64,000 nucleotides of DNA, taken from Franconibacter pulveris DSM 19144 (GTDB lineage: Bacteria > Pseudomonadota > Gammaproteobacteria > Enterobacterales > Enterobacteriaceae). The position numbers and the translations under genes are program-made. Position 1 is the stretch's first letter. Each line of letters opens with the position of its first letter. Below the pieces are notes generated by a model that ran no database searches, was not told the origin of the DNA, and was given only the letters and a program-made list of their open reading frames with translations. Below are positions 50,974 to 60,509 of the stretch, one piece after another. The DNA lies in the NCBI GenBank assembly GCA_000621185.1, contig KK211221.1, positions 453,347-517,346 of the forward strand, given 5' to 3'.

Positions 50974-51002
50974 AAAAAAACGCCGCTGACGATGCAGCGG
51001 CG
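50974..51002 (-). terminator. Terminator of ybdR
   Basis: On the minus strand CGCCGCT-GCATCGTC-AGCGGCG is followed by TTTTTTTGCC, just past the ybdR stop. Confidence 0.85.
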
Positions 51003-51009
51003 CGACGGG

Positions 51010-52260
51010 TTACGGCTGTACCGGGTTTAGCGGCTCCAGCGGCGTATTGCTAAGCGCGCTTGCGCGTTCGCGGGCGGCTTCCGGCGTGGCGGCGCCCGGC
51101 ACAAGAATGACCTTGCGGCACTCCTCTTCTTTCTTCTCGAAAACCTTGTAGCCGTGCACCGCATCTTCCAGCGGTAAATAGTGGGTGACGATTTCTTCGG
51201 GCGTCAGCAGCCGTTTTTCAACTAACGGCAGCAGCTCCGGCAGCCATGCCTGAACGTGCGTCTGGCCCATTTTGAACGTCAGCCCTTTGTCGAAGGCGTC
51301 GCCAAACAGAAAGCCGTGGATAAAGCCCGCATACACGCCCGGCACGCTGACTACCCCGCCGCGGCGCACCGCCGCGATGCACTGGCGCAGCGCTTTACCG
51401 CTGCTGCCTTCAATTTTCAGGTTGCTCAGCACGGTTTCGGTCAGGCTGCCTTTAGCCTCAAACCCGACGGCGTCAATGACGGCGTCAACGCCGCGGTTGC
51501 CCGTTGTGTTTTCGATGATAAACGCGGCCGGATCGTCGTTATCGTCAAAGTTGATAGGAATAGCGCCGTAGCGTTCTTTGGCGAATGCCAGGCGGTAATT
51601 ATTGTGGTCGATACTAAAGATCTGCTCCGCCCCCAGCAGGCGGGCGCAGGCGGCGCAGAGCAGCCCCACCGGACCGGCGCCGAAGATAGCAACGCTGGAG
51701 CCTTTTCCAACCTGCGCATTTTTTACCGCCTGCCAGGCTGTAGGCAGAATGTCGGAGAGAAACAGCACTTTGTCATCCGAAAGCACCGGCGGCACTTTGA
51801 GCGGGCCGACGTTGCCTTTCGGCACGCGTACATATTCCGCCTGGCCGCCCGGCACGCCGCCATACAGGCCGCTGAAGCCGAAGAGTGCGGCGGGCGACGT
51901 TATCTCTTTTTTGTTAAGGATGGCGCCACGCCCGGGGTTGGTGGTTTCACAAGCGGAGTATTGGTGGAGCTTACAGAAAAAACATTCGCCGCAGGCGATA
52001 ACAAAAGGGATCACCACGCGGTCGCCTTTACGCAGGTCTTTCACGTCGCGACCGGTCTCTACCACCTCCCCCATAAATTCATGGCCGAAGATATCGCCGT
52101 GGCTCACCTGAGGGATTTTGCCGCGATAAAGGTGCAAATCGGAGCCGCAAATCGCAGTGGCGGTGACGCGTAAAATCACATCATCCTGCGCTTCGATAAT
52201 GGGATCCGGGACGTTTTCAACTTTGACATTATGAGGGCCGTGGTACGTCAGCGCTTTCAT
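51010..52260 (-). CDS. ybdR: Zinc-dependent alcohol dehydrogenase-family protein YbdR
   Basis: 416 residues from ATG 52260, chosen for the AGGAGG 6 nt upstream; an upstream ATG adds 12 unrelated residues. MDR superfamily: catalytic-zinc Cys in [20 protein letters not shown], and the structural-zinc cluster [15 protein letters not shown] near 98-112. A Rossmann motif [15 protein letters not shown] lies near 193. The closest well-known relatives are glutathione-independent formaldehyde dehydrogenases. The physiological substrate is unknown. The order rnk-ybdR-ahpF follows E. coli, but uspG is absent. Confidence 0.9.
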   Translation of the reverse strand: MKALTYHGPHNVKVENVPDPIIEAQDDVILRVTATAICGSDLHLYRGKIPQVSHGDIFGHEFMGEVVETGRDVKDLRKGDRVVIPFVIACGECFFCKLHQYSACETTNPGRGAILNKKEITSPAALFGFSGLYGGVPGGQAEYVRVPKGNVGPLKVPPVLSDDKVLFLSDILPTAWQAVKNAQVGKGSSVAIFGAGPVGLLCAACARLLGAEQIFSIDHNNYRLAFAKERYGAIPINFDDNDDPAAFIIENTTGNRGVDAVIDAVGFEAKGSLTETVLSNLKIEGSSGKALRQCIAAVRRGGVVSVPGVYAGFIHGFLFGDAFDKGLTFKMGQTHVQAWLPELLPLVEKRLLTPEEIVTHYLPLEDAVHGYKVFEKKEEECRKVILVPGAATPEAARERASALSNTPLEPLNPVQP

Positions 52261-52547
52261 GTCGACCTCCTGGCGGATAAGTGAATGGTGTCGCAAGGCG
52301 ATGAGCCCGGCAATTATTCAAGGGTAGACGGGGTAGCCGCGAGCTTGCACTGTTACCTACGCTGGGGTATTGGCGGTTTAAGAATAATCCTGGTGAGAAG
52401 CGCAGCGCTGAAATACAGGACTAAGCGAGCCTGCGTAAGGCCAGTAAAACGTCATACTCGCCGCATTGCGGGCAGCCTGCGCCCTCCTGGCGGATAGCGC
52501 TGCGACGCAAGCATGATGGAATAATCAAACCTCTGCGTTAAAAATAA
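52261..52547. other. Gap between ybdR and ahpF
   Basis: About 285 nt without a supportable gene. In E. coli uspG occupies this interval; no universal-stress-protein remnant is visible. The promoter of ybdR should lie here but no clear -35/-10 pair was picked out. Confidence 0.35.
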
Positions 52548-52573
52548 AAAAGCCGCCCCGGAGGGCGGCTTTA
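52548..52573 (-). terminator. Terminator of the ahpCF operon
   Basis: On the minus strand AAAGCCGCCC-TCCG-GGGCGGCTTT with further T residues, 28 nt after the ahpF stop. Confidence 0.9.
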
Positions 52574-52600
52574 TCAGCGCAGGCTGTCTTACTTTTTTGA

Positions 52601-54166
52601 TTATGCCGTCTTAGTGCGGATCAAATAATCAAAGGCGCTGAGCGAGGCTTTCGCCCCTTCGCCGGTGGCGATGATTATCTGCTTGTACGGTACGGTGGTG
52701 CAGTCGCCCGCCGCGAACACGCCTTTCACGCTGGTTTCGCATTTGGCGTCGATAATGATTTCGCCCATGCGGTTGCGCTCAACGGCGCCTTCCAGCCAGG
52801 TGGTGTTCGGCAGCAGACCAATCTGTACGAAGATGCCCGCCAGCTCCAGGTTATGGATAGAGCCGCTCACGCGATCCTGGTACTCAAGACCCGTCAGTTT
52901 GGTGCCGTCGCCTTTCACTTCGGTGGTCATGGCGTTCAGAATGATGTCGACGTTTTTCAGGCTGCGCACTTTATCCTGCAGCACCTGGTCGGCTTTCATT
53001 TCCGGCGCGAATTCCAGCAGGGTAACGTGTTCAACGATGCCTGCGAGGTCAATCGCCGCTTCCACGCCGGAGTTGCCGCCGCCGATAACCGCTACGCGCT
53101 TACCTTTAAACAGCGGGCCGTCGCAGTGCGGGCAGTACGTTACGCCGCGGGTGCGATACTGCTCTTCGCCCGGCACGCCCATGTTGCGCCATTTCGCGCC
53201 GGTCGCAATGATGATGCTGCGCGCTTTCAGCACGGCGCCAGAAGCGGTTTCAATCTGGTGCAGGCCGCCTTCAGTCGCCGCCGGAATCAGCTTCGTGGCG
53301 CTCTGGGTGTCGATAACGTCGACTTCATAGTCGTTGACGTGCGCTTTCAGCGCGCCAGCCAGCTTCTGGCCTTCAGTTTTCGGCACGGAGATATAGTTTT
53401 CGATATCCACCGTGTCCAGCACCTGGCCGCCGAAACGCTCGCCCATCAAACCAGTACGGATGCCTTTACGAGCGGAGTATACCGCCGCCGCCGCGCCCGC
53501 CGGGCCGGAGCCGACAATCAGCACGTCGAACGCGTCGCGTTTGTTCAGCGCTTCTGCCGCGCGTTTTTCCGCGCCGGTATCGACTTTAGAAACGATTTCC
53601 GCAAGCGTCATGCGCCCCGAGCCGAACTCAACGCCGTTCAGGAACACCGCCGGAACGCCCATCACGTTGCGATCGGTGATTTCATTCTGGAACGCGCCGC
53701 CGTCAATCGCCGTGTGCTTGATGCGCGGGTTCAGCACCGACATCAGGTTCAGCGCCTGCACCACGTCCGGGCAGTTGTGGCAAGAGAGCGAGTAGTAGGT
53801 TTCGAACTCAAAGTCGCCATCCAGCGCGGCTATCTGCTCCAGCATTTCTTTCGCTTCTTTCGACGGGTGTCCGCCGGTCCACAGCAGCGCGAGAACCAGA
53901 GAGGTAAATTCGTGACCCAGCGGGGAACCGGCGAAACGCGGGCCCTGGGTAGAACCTGGGTTAGTAATCAGGAATGAAGGTTTGCGCACGGCCAGCGTGT
54001 TGTCTTCTTTGAAAGAGACTTTATCTGACAGTTCCGCGATTTCAGCCAACAGTTCCTTGATCTCTGCCGATTTTGCGCTGTCATCCAGCGTGGCAATCAA
54101 CTCAACAGGCTTTGTCAGTCGCTCAAGATAGGCTTTGAGCTGGGTTTTCATGTTTGTGTCGAGCAT
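52601..54166 (-). CDS. ahpF: Alkyl hydroperoxide reductase subunit F
   Basis: 521 residues, near-identical to E. coli AhpF. An N-terminal thioredoxin-like domain holds the transfer pair in SCHNCPDV near 129-132. The thioredoxin-reductase-like part has an FAD motif [21 protein letters not shown] near 215, the redox pair CPHCDGP near 345-348 and an NADH motif [12 protein letters not shown] near 358. It passes electrons from NADH to AhpC. Its gene lies downstream of ahpC across a 250-nt spacer holding an ERIC element. Confidence 0.98.
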   Translation of the reverse strand: MLDTNMKTQLKAYLERLTKPVELIATLDDSAKSAEIKELLAEIAELSDKVSFKEDNTLAVRKPSFLITNPGSTQGPRFAGSPLGHEFTSLVLALLWTGGHPSKEAKEMLEQIAALDGDFEFETYYSLSCHNCPDVVQALNLMSVLNPRIKHTAIDGGAFQNEITDRNVMGVPAVFLNGVEFGSGRMTLAEIVSKVDTGAEKRAAEALNKRDAFDVLIVGSGPAGAAAAVYSARKGIRTGLMGERFGGQVLDTVDIENYISVPKTEGQKLAGALKAHVNDYEVDVIDTQSATKLIPAATEGGLHQIETASGAVLKARSIIIATGAKWRNMGVPGEEQYRTRGVTYCPHCDGPLFKGKRVAVIGGGNSGVEAAIDLAGIVEHVTLLEFAPEMKADQVLQDKVRSLKNVDIILNAMTTEVKGDGTKLTGLEYQDRVSGSIHNLELAGIFVQIGLLPNTTWLEGAVERNRMGEIIIDAKCETSVKGVFAAGDCTTVPYKQIIIATGEGAKASLSAFDYLIRTKTA

Positions 54167-54289
54167 TGTTAATCTCCTGGGCTTAAAACATCATCATGCA
54201 AGCTGCCTTTTGCCGCTGCCTGAATGCAACTTGAATCATGGTGTGCGGGATAAAAATCGGGTGCAAAACTGCACCCGATATAAAGCATC

Positions 54290-54418
54290 TATTTTTCAAA
54301 GGATTTTCGCTTCAGAGCAAGGCGGCGAGCGCTCAAGTCCCCGGGAGCTTACTAAAGTAAGTGACCGGGGCGCGAGCGTGCAGCCCACGCAGCTATGACG
54401 CGAAAGCCGAAGAAAAAT
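54290..54418. repeat. ERIC (intergenic repeat unit) between ahpC and ahpF
   Basis: The core TCCCCGGGAGCTTACT followed by AAAGTAAGTGACCGGGGCGCGAGCG matches the ERIC centre (CCCCAGGAGCTTACATAAGTAAGTGACTGGGGTGAGCG). Flanks extend as an imperfect palindrome from TTTTCGCTTC near 54305 to GAAAGCCGAAGAAAAAT near 54418, about the usual 127 bp. It lies within the ahpCF transcript, 3' of ahpC, where its folded RNA could shield or cut the message. Outer limits are approximate. Confidence 0.85.
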
Positions 54419-54981
54419 TAGATTTTGCCGACCAGGTCGAGGGAAGGAGCCAGAGTCGCTTCGCCTTCTTTCCATTTAGCCGGGCAAACTTCGCCTGGGT
54501 GAGCGGCAACGTACTGCGCTGCTTTGATTTTACGCAGCAGGTCAGACGCGTCGCGGCCGATGCCTTCAGCGGTAACTTCAATGGCCTGAATGATACCCTG
54601 CGGGTCAACGATGAAGGTGCCACGGTCAGCCAGGCCTTCGTCTTCACGCATGTTTTCGAAGTTACGGGTCAGGGCGCCAGTCGGGTCGCCGATCATCGCG
54701 TATTTGATTTTAGCGATGGTTTCGGAGCTGCTGTGCCATGCTTTGTGGGTGAAGTGGGTGTCGGTAGAAACGGAGTAAACGTCTACGCCCAGCTTCTGCA
54801 GTTCTTCGTAGTGGTCTGCAACGTCGCCCAGTTCAGTCGGGCAAACGAAGGTAAAGTCAGCCGGATAGAAGAAGAATACGCTCCAGCGGCCTTCAGTGTC
54901 TTTCTCGGTAACTTCGATGAATTCACCGTTTTTGAACGCCATGTTTTTGAAAGGTTTGATTTTGGTATTAATCAAGGACAT
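54418..54981 (-). CDS. ahpC: Alkyl hydroperoxide reductase, peroxiredoxin subunit C
   Basis: 187 residues. A typical 2-Cys peroxiredoxin: peroxidatic Cys in [12 protein letters not shown] near 47 and resolving Cys in [11 protein letters not shown] near 166. It reduces peroxides with electrons from AhpF. ACGGAGGAAG precedes the ATG. The dsbG-ahpC-ahpF arrangement is as in E. coli, where OxyR activates ahpC. Confidence 0.98.
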   Translation of the reverse strand: MSLINTKIKPFKNMAFKNGEFIEVTEKDTEGRWSVFFFYPADFTFVCPTELGDVADHYEELQKLGVDVYSVSTDTHFTHKAWHSSSETIAKIKYAMIGDPTGALTRNFENMREDEGLADRGTFIVDPQGIIQAIEVTAEGIGRDASDLLRKIKAAQYVAAHPGEVCPAKWKEGEATLAPSLDLVGKI

Positions 54982-55069
54982 CTATACTTCCTCCGTGTTT
55001 TCGATGTGTGTAAGTTATCGAAGTTTATTGATTGGTGCCAATGCGTTTGCATTATCAAATCAATAAGTG

Positions 55070-55084
55070 ATAGCTAACAACCCA
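55070..55084 (-). promoter_or_regulatory. Possible OxyR half-site upstream of ahpC
   Basis: On the minus strand TGGGTTGTTAGCTAT fits ATAGnTnnnAnCTAT at 7 of 10 defined bases, with the AnCTAT half complete. It is about 90 nt before the ahpC start. OxyR control of ahpC is established in E. coli; the second motif half downstream is weak, so this is tentative. Confidence 0.4.
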
Positions 55085-55163
55085 CCGCTAACCGATTTGT
55101 GAACTAAACCAGGCCAACGCCTGCCATGTGCTGCCTTTTACGCAAGCGTAACGCGAAAAACAA

Positions 55164-55186
55164 AAAAGCCGCCCGCAGGGCAGCCT
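55164..55186 (-). terminator. Leftward terminator between divergent ahpC and dsbG
   Basis: On the minus strand AAGGCTGCCC-TGC-GGGCGGCTT is followed by TTTTGTTTTT. It points toward ahpC but lies upstream of its likely promoter, where no upstream minus-strand gene is known. It may end an unrecognised short transcript or be a remnant. Confidence 0.6.
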
Positions 55187-55372
55187 TCTGAGCGGTAAAC
55201 CCCGCAACGAAATTCAGCGCAACGCGAGCCTACCAAAAGGCACCGGCAGCGCCAGCGATTAAAACACTCCCTTTTTCAAAGGGCAATCGGGACGATGAAA
55301 ACTCCTGCCTATGACTGTGACAGGAATCGCTTATCAATATCCTGCGCCCGCTTTAACGTTAAGGATTTTATT

Positions 55373-56113
55373 ATGAAACGCCTGCTACTGCTTTCGACCC
55401 TGCCCTTCTGCGCCAGCGCGCTGGAGCTGCCCGCCCCGGTGAAAGCTATAGAAAAACAAGGTGTTACCATTATCAAAACCTTTCCAGGCCCTAACGGCAT
55501 GACGGGGTATCTGGGTAAATACCAGGAGATGGGCGTGACCATTTACGTGACGCCGGACGGCAAGCACGCTATTTCCGGGTACCTCTACGATGATAAAGGC
55601 GTCAACCTGAGCGAAAAACGCATTGAGCAAGAGCTCTACGTGCCTGCCGGGCGCGAAATGTGGCAGCGGCTGGAAAAAGCGAAATGGATAAGCGACGGTA
55701 AGGCCGACGCGCCGCGCAAAATCTACGTTTTCGCCGATCCTTTCTGCCCATATTGCCGCCAGTTCTGGCAGCAGGCGCGCCCCTGGGTTGAGTCTGGCAA
55801 AGTGGAGCTGCGCACGCTTTTAGTCGGCGTGATAAAACCGGAAAGCCCCGCTTACGCCGCCGCCATTCTGCGCGCCAAAGATCCAGCGCAAGCCTGGCGG
55901 GCGTTTGAGCAATCCGGCGGTAAAACGGCTCCAACGCTGCCGACGCGCGTACCCGAGGAGCAGGCGAAGGCGGTTAACATGAATCAGAAATTAATGGATG
56001 AGCTTGGCGCTAACGCCACTCCCGCTATCTATTACATGAATGAAGAGAATGTGCTGCAACAGGTGGTAGGCCTGCCGGATGCAGAGAAGTTTGCCGCCAT
56101 GATGGGAAAATAA
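55373..56113 (+). CDS. dsbG: Periplasmic disulfide isomerase/chaperone DsbG
   Basis: 246 residues from ATG 55373 with AAGGAT upstream; the longer open frame has no better start. A signal peptide ([15 protein letters not shown]) precedes an N-terminal dimerisation domain and a thioredoxin domain with CPYC in [13 protein letters not shown] near 125 and the cis-proline loop NATPAIYY. DsbG protects single cysteines from sulfenylation and is kept reduced by DsbD. The position beside ahpCF matches E. coli. Confidence 0.96.
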   Translation: MKRLLLLSTLPFCASALELPAPVKAIEKQGVTIIKTFPGPNGMTGYLGKYQEMGVTIYVTPDGKHAISGYLYDDKGVNLSEKRIEQELYVPAGREMWQRLEKAKWISDGKADAPRKIYVFADPFCPYCRQFWQQARPWVESGKVELRTLLVGVIKPESPAYAAAILRAKDPAQAWRAFEQSGGKTAPTLPTRVPEEQAKAVNMNQKLMDELGANATPAIYYMNEENVLQQVVGLPDAEKFAAMMGK

Positions 56114-56238
56114 ATCTATGTATTATTGATAAAAAACAAAGCGGGGCGCATTGCCAGCGCACTTTTTATAAACTCAGCTATGCTCTTAAAATAAATTAAC
56201 GAAGCGCGAAACGCTTTTTGTAATTGCTGAGGCTGGCA

Positions 56239-57156
56239 ATGGCTAATCTTCAGGATTTAAAAAAGTTTGACCTCAATCTGCTGGTCATCTTCGAATGTAT
56301 TTACCTGCATCGCAGCGTCAGCAAAGCGGCTGAAGCGCTGTTTCTTACCCCTTCGGCGGTCAGCCAGTCGTTACAACGCCTGCGCAATCAGCTCAACGAT
56401 CCGCTGTTTATCCGCTCCGGCAAAGGCATTAGCCCTACCACCGTAGGCACGAATTTGCATATTTATCTTGAGGATAACCTTAATCAGCTGGAGCAGACGA
56501 TCAACATCATGCAGGGCGCGCCGCTGCGCAAAAGTTTCGTTATTTATTGCGCCCAGTCGCTCGCTATCGATTTTTTCCCGACGCTTGCGGAAAAGTTTTT
56601 TCAACAAAGCGATTACGAGCTGATTCATTACGATTCAGCGCTAAAAAATGAGACGGCGGAAGACCTGCTTATTTATCGCAAAGCGGATGTGATTATTGGA
56701 CTGACGCCTATTCTCAGCCATTCCATTATTTGCAAATCCTGTTATAGCGAAGAGACGGTGCTGGTGTGCGGCGTGGAACATCCGCGCCTGAAGGAAAAAA
56801 CCGATGCCGTGATGCTGGCGCAGGAGAAATTCACCCTGTTTCAGGGCACAGGCCAGGGGCAAAAAGATTTCCATGTGAAAACCGACGAGGCGCTGCCGGA
56901 GCGCAGGATAGCCTTTCGCAGCAATTCCGCCATGTCGATTCTCGCAATGATAAGCAAAAGCGAACTGGTGGGGATCCTGCCGCGCTCCACTTACGAACGT
57001 TACAAATCGCTGTTCCCGATTAAGCGCCTGGAGACCGCCTTTACGCTGCCGAAAGTGGAATATTACATGGCCTGGAACCGCGCCGCGCTGGCTAACCCCG
57101 CCGTTACGCAGCTTATCGCCGATATCGAAGGCTATTTCGCAACGCGAAACGCGTAA
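56239..57156 (+). CDS. ybdO: LysR-family regulator YbdO
   Basis: 305 residues from ATG 56239, 7 nt after CTGAGG. LeuO-like N-terminal winged helix-turn-helix (FDLNLLVIFECIYLHRSVSKAAEAL... LTPSAVSQSLQRLR) and an effector domain. It closely resembles the DNA-binding part of YbeF elsewhere in this window. The E. coli orthologue also lies beside dsbG; targets are not known to me. A hairpin CCCCGGC-CTGC-GCCGGGG follows at 57157-57174. Confidence 0.9.
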   Translation: MANLQDLKKFDLNLLVIFECIYLHRSVSKAAEALFLTPSAVSQSLQRLRNQLNDPLFIRSGKGISPTTVGTNLHIYLEDNLNQLEQTINIMQGAPLRKSFVIYCAQSLAIDFFPTLAEKFFQQSDYELIHYDSALKNETAEDLLIYRKADVIIGLTPILSHSIICKSCYSEETVLVCGVEHPRLKEKTDAVMLAQEKFTLFQGTGQGQKDFHVKTDEALPERRIAFRSNSAMSILAMISKSELVGILPRSTYERYKSLFPIKRLETAFTLPKVEYYMAWNRAALANPAVTQLIADIEGYFATRNA

Positions 57157-57174
57157 CCCCGGCCTGCGCCGGGG
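57157..57174. terminator. Hairpin between convergent ybdO and ybdL
   Basis: CCCCGGC, CTGC, GCCGGGG with no U-tract. It begins on the last base region of ybdO and ends 7 nt before the ybdL stop. Confidence 0.55.
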
Positions 57175-57180
57175 AGCGCG

Positions 57181-58341
57181 TTAAATGGCGGCGAGTTTTT
57201 CCGCCGCAGCGAGCAACGTCGCTTCCTGCTTGGCGAAGCAGAGGCGAATAAGCTTATGCGGGAACGGATCGGCGCAGAAGACCGAAAGCGGAATAGCCGC
57301 TACCCCTACCTCTGTTGTCAGCCACTGGCAAAAGCTGACATCGTCCATGTCAGAGATAGCGCTGTAGTCCGCCAGCAGGAAATAGGTTCCCTCGCAGGGC
57401 AAAATCTCAAAACGGCTGTTCGCCAGCGCCTGAACAAAGCGGTCGCGACGGGCCTGATAGAACGCCGGCAATTCGCGATAATGCGCCGGCTGGCTGCGCA
57501 GCATATCGGCAATCGCCAGTTGGGCAGGCGTATTCACCGCGAACGTTAAGTACTGGTGTACCTTGCGCAGCTCAGCGCTGATCGCCGCAGGCGCCACGCA
57601 ATAGCCCACTTTCCAGCCGGTCATATGAAAAGTTTTGCCGAACGAGGAGACGGCGATGGCGCGCTCGCGTAGCTGCGGATGCGCCAGCACGCTGGCGTGC
57701 CCTTCTTTCGCAAAGCAGATGTGCTCATACACTTCATCGCTTAAGACATAAATTTCACGCTCCGCGATGGCCTGCCACAGCGCGGCGAAATCCTCTTTTT
57801 GCCAGACGGTAGCGGAAGGGTTATGCGGCGTGTTCAGGATAACCAGCCGCGTACGCTCGCTCAGCAGCGAAGCGAAATGCGCCCAGTCGACGCGAAAATG
57901 CGGCGGTTGCAACGCCTGGCGCTTCAGCACGCCGCCTGCAAGCTGCACCGCCGGGGCGTAGCTGTCGTAGCTTGGGTCGAAGCAGATAACCTCATCGCCC
58001 GGGCGCACCAGCGCGGTAATGGCGGCATAAAGCGCTTCTGTCGCGCCTGCCGTTACGGTGATATCGCTTGTCGGGTCGGGATAGTGGCCGTAAAGCGCTG
58101 CGGTCTTGTCGGCAATCGCTTCGCGAAGCGGTTGCACGCCGGTCATCGGCGCATACTGGTTAGCGCCCTGCGCCACATGGTAAGCGAGCCGCTCCTGCAG
58201 GTAACGCGGGCCGTCAAAATCGGGGAACCCCTGGGAAAGGTTAATCGCGTTATGCTGCTGCGCAAGTGCGCTCATCCGGGTGAAAATCGTGGTGCCGAGA
58301 GAAGGCAGTTTACTCTGGGGAATCAAAGGCTTAATGCTCAT
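57181..58341 (-). CDS. ybdL: Methionine aminotransferase YbdL
   Basis: 386 residues, the E. coli length. Class-I PLP aminotransferase with the Schiff-base lysine in SSFGKTFHMTGWKVGY near 237 and NTPHNPSATVW near 170. E. coli YbdL is a methionine-preferring transaminase. Here it lies divergent from mtnBCD with a MetJ-type operator between, so it probably performs the last step of methionine salvage (2-keto-4-methylthiobutyrate to methionine), the MtnE role. Confidence 0.93.
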   Translation of the reverse strand: MSIKPLIPQSKLPSLGTTIFTRMSALAQQHNAINLSQGFPDFDGPRYLQERLAYHVAQGANQYAPMTGVQPLREAIADKTAALYGHYPDPTSDITVTAGATEALYAAITALVRPGDEVICFDPSYDSYAPAVQLAGGVLKRQALQPPHFRVDWAHFASLLSERTRLVILNTPHNPSATVWQKEDFAALWQAIAEREIYVLSDEVYEHICFAKEGHASVLAHPQLRERAIAVSSFGKTFHMTGWKVGYCVAPAAISAELRKVHQYLTFAVNTPAQLAIADMLRSQPAHYRELPAFYQARRDRFVQALANSRFEILPCEGTYFLLADYSAISDMDDVSFCQWLTTEVGVAAIPLSVFCADPFPHKLIRLCFAKQEATLLAAAEKLAAI

Positions 58342-58420
58342 TATTGGTTAACCTTTTGCGCCTGTTTCTGTTTACCCTGTGTTGCCGCCACTATAACACG
58401 ATGTTAAGCTTTGGCAATCA

Positions 58421-58436
58421 AGACGCTTAGACGTCT
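58421..58436. promoter_or_regulatory. Tandem MetJ boxes between ybdL and mtnB
   Basis: AGACGCTT (58421-58428) and AGACGTCT (58429-58436) are adjacent 8-mers with 6/8 and 8/8 matches to the met box AGACGTCT. Two adjacent boxes are the minimum MetJ operator. The site lies 45 nt before mtnB and 80 nt from divergent ybdL, so it could repress both when S-adenosylmethionine is plentiful. Confidence 0.8.
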
Positions 58437-58481
58437 AAACCATAACATTATTCCTGCCGCCACCACGCCACAAGGAAAGCT

Positions 58482-59096
58482 ATGACACAACATTTGCAAC
58501 TGGCCGCGCTTGTTGAAGCGTGCCACTGGATAGGCGCCAAAGGCTGGGCTCCGGCCACCGGCGGCAATATGTCGGTGCGCGAAGACGCCCGCTGGTGCTG
58601 GCTCAGCGAGTCGGGCAAAGATAAAGGCAGCCTGACGACGGCGGATTTCCTGCAAGTGGAGATAGCCACTAACAAGGCGCCGTCCGGGCGCAAGCCCTCC
58701 GCCGAAACCGGTCTGCATACCCTTATTTACCGCCTTTTTCCTGACGCCGCCGCCGTGCTGCACGTGCATACCGTTAACGCGACGGTGCTTTCACGCGTGG
58801 AAAAAAGCGGCGAACTGCGCCTGAGCGGCTATGAAATGCAGAAATCGCTCAGCGGCCAGACGACCCATCTTGATACTCTGCCCATCGCCCTTTTTGATAA
58901 TGACCAGGATATCGACGCGCTGGCCGGGCGCATTGAGGCTTACAGCCGCGAAAACCCGCTGCGCTACGGCTTTTTGCTGCGCGGCCACGGGCTAACCTGC
59001 TGGGGACGCAGCGTGGAAGAAGCGAAGCGTCATCTGGAAGGGCTGGAATTTTTATTTGAATGCGAAATGCAGCGCAGGCTGCTGGAGAGAAGATGA
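58482..59096 (+). CDS. mtnB: Methylthioribulose-1-phosphate dehydratase
   Basis: 204 residues, class-II aldolase fold. Metal-binding histidines in [10 protein letters not shown] near 96 and RGHGLTCWG near 168; the active-site GGNMSVRED lies near 27. It dehydrates 5-methylthioribulose-1-phosphate in methionine salvage. Its stop overlaps the mtnC ATG (ATGA). The genes mtnK and mtnA for the earlier steps are not in the window. Confidence 0.95.
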   Translation: MTQHLQLAALVEACHWIGAKGWAPATGGNMSVREDARWCWLSESGKDKGSLTTADFLQVEIATNKAPSGRKPSAETGLHTLIYRLFPDAAAVLHVHTVNATVLSRVEKSGELRLSGYEMQKSLSGQTTHLDTLPIALFDNDQDIDALAGRIEAYSRENPLRYGFLLRGHGLTCWGRSVEEAKRHLEGLEFLFECEMQRRLLERR

Positions 59097-59782
59097 TCCG
59101 CGCCATTGTTACCGATATAGAAGGCACAACCAGCGACATTCGTTTCGTGCATAACGTGCTGTTCCCGTACGCTCGCGAGCGGCTGGCAAGCTTTGTTCAG
59201 GCGGGCGTTGATAGCGACCCCGTGCGCGCAATCCTGGATGATTTACGGGCGGAAATTTCACAGCCGCAGGCGACCCCGGACGCGCTGATTGCCGTGCTGC
59301 TCGGCTTTATGGAGGAAGATCGCAAATCCACCGCCCTGAAAGCGCTGCAGGGACACATCTGGCGCGACGGCTACGTCAACGGCGATTTTACCGGCCACCT
59401 TTACCCGGACGTGCTGCCCACGTTGCGGCAATGGAAAGCGCAAGGGATTGATCTCTATGTTTATTCCTCTGGTTCCGTCGCCGCGCAGAAACTGTTATTT
59501 GGCTACAGCGACGAAGGTGATATTACTGGGCTTTTCAGCGGTTATTTTGATACGCACGTTGGCGCGAAGCGGGAAACGCACTCCTACCGCAATATAGCGG
59601 AGCAGATTGGTTTGCCGCCGGATCAGTTGCTGTTCCTATCCGATATCCGCCAGGAGCTGGACGCCGCGCGCGAAGCGGGCTGGCAGACGATACAGCTGAT
59701 TCGCGGCGAGGCTGACCATGAAAGCCGCCATCGCCAGGTTTCCCGTTTTGATGACATTCACCCGGAGCAAACTTCTCTATGA
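59093..59782 (+). CDS. mtnC: Acireductone synthase (enolase-phosphatase)
   Basis: 229 residues from ATG 59093; an upstream ATG inside mtnB adds unrelated residues. HAD-family phosphatase with the nucleophile in [11 protein letters not shown] near residue 7, motif II in [12 protein letters not shown] and motif III in [14 protein letters not shown]. It converts diketomethylthiopentyl phosphate to acireductone. Overlaps mtnB and mtnD by four bases each. Confidence 0.96.
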   Translation: MIRAIVTDIEGTTSDIRFVHNVLFPYARERLASFVQAGVDSDPVRAILDDLRAEISQPQATPDALIAVLLGFMEEDRKSTALKALQGHIWRDGYVNGDFTGHLYPDVLPTLRQWKAQGIDLYVYSSGSVAAQKLLFGYSDEGDITGLFSGYFDTHVGAKRETHSYRNIAEQIGLPPDQLLFLSDIRQELDAAREAGWQTIQLIRGEADHESRHRQVSRFDDIHPEQTSL

Positions 59783-60321
59783 GCGCACTGACAATTTTTA
59801 CCGATAAGGAGGCCGGCGAGCCGCTGTTCCACAGCCGCGACGCCGAGGCCATTCGCGAAAAACTTAACGCGCAGGGCGTGCGTTTCGAACGCTGGCAGGC
59901 AGACCGTGACCTGGGCGCCAACCCGGATGCAGAAACGGTGATTAAGGCGTATCAGCACGCCATCGACCGTCTGGTGGCGGAGAAAGGGTATCAGAGCTGG
60001 GATGTGATCAGCATGCGCGCCGACAACCCGCAAAAAGCGGTGATGCGCGAGAAATTTTTAAACGAGCACACCCACGGCGAAGACGAAGTACGCTTTTTCG
60101 TGGAAGGCGCGGGGCTGTTTTGTCTGCATCTCGACGGCCACGTCTACCAGGTGTTGTGCGAGAAAAACGATCTGATCTCGGTGCCCGCCGGCACGCCGCA
60201 CTGGTTCGATATGGGCTCCGAGCCGCACTTTACCGCCATCCGCATTTTCGATAACCCCGAAGGCTGGATAGCGCAGTTTACCGGCGACGATATCGCGCAA
60301 GGCTATCCACGGCTGGCGTGA
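59779..60321 (+). CDS. mtnD: Acireductone dioxygenase
   Basis: 180 residues, cupin fold, as in Klebsiella ARD (about 179). Metal ligands in [14 protein letters not shown] near residues 95-108 and the second His in [12 protein letters not shown] near 140. With iron it yields the keto acid precursor of methionine, with nickel an off-pathway product with CO. Last gene of mtnBCD; C-rich repeats follow. Confidence 0.96.
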   Translation: MSALTIFTDKEAGEPLFHSRDAEAIREKLNAQGVRFERWQADRDLGANPDAETVIKAYQHAIDRLVAEKGYQSWDVISMRADNPQKAVMREKFLNEHTHGEDEVRFFVEGAGLFCLHLDGHVYQVLCEKNDLISVPAGTPHWFDMGSEPHFTAIRIFDNPEGWIAQFTGDDIAQGYPRLA

Positions 60322-60350
60322 CGGGGCCGTAGGGGGATTCGCGCTTTTCC

Positions 60351-60465
60351 CCCTCACCCCACCCCTCTCCCCAAAAAGGCGAGGGAGAAAACCCTGCGGG
60401 CGGCGCGGCGCTTACCCGCCCTACAAACCGCCTGAACGCTTAAGCGACCTTCGGCCCCTCTCCCC
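60351..60465. repeat. C-rich intergenic repeats between mtnD and entF
   Basis: CCCTCACCCCACCCCTCTCCCC (60351-60372) with AAAAAGGCGAGGGAG directly after can fold into a hairpin. A second, shorter CCCCTCTCCCC lies at 60455-60465. The unit resembles the repeat near 47107 and is typical of dispersed enterobacterial intergenic repeats. It lies between convergent stops and may act as an mRNA 3' end. Confidence 0.65.
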
Positions 60466-60509
60466 ACAAGCGCGAGCGAAAAAACAGCGCCCCGCTGAAC
60501 GGCGTCGTC

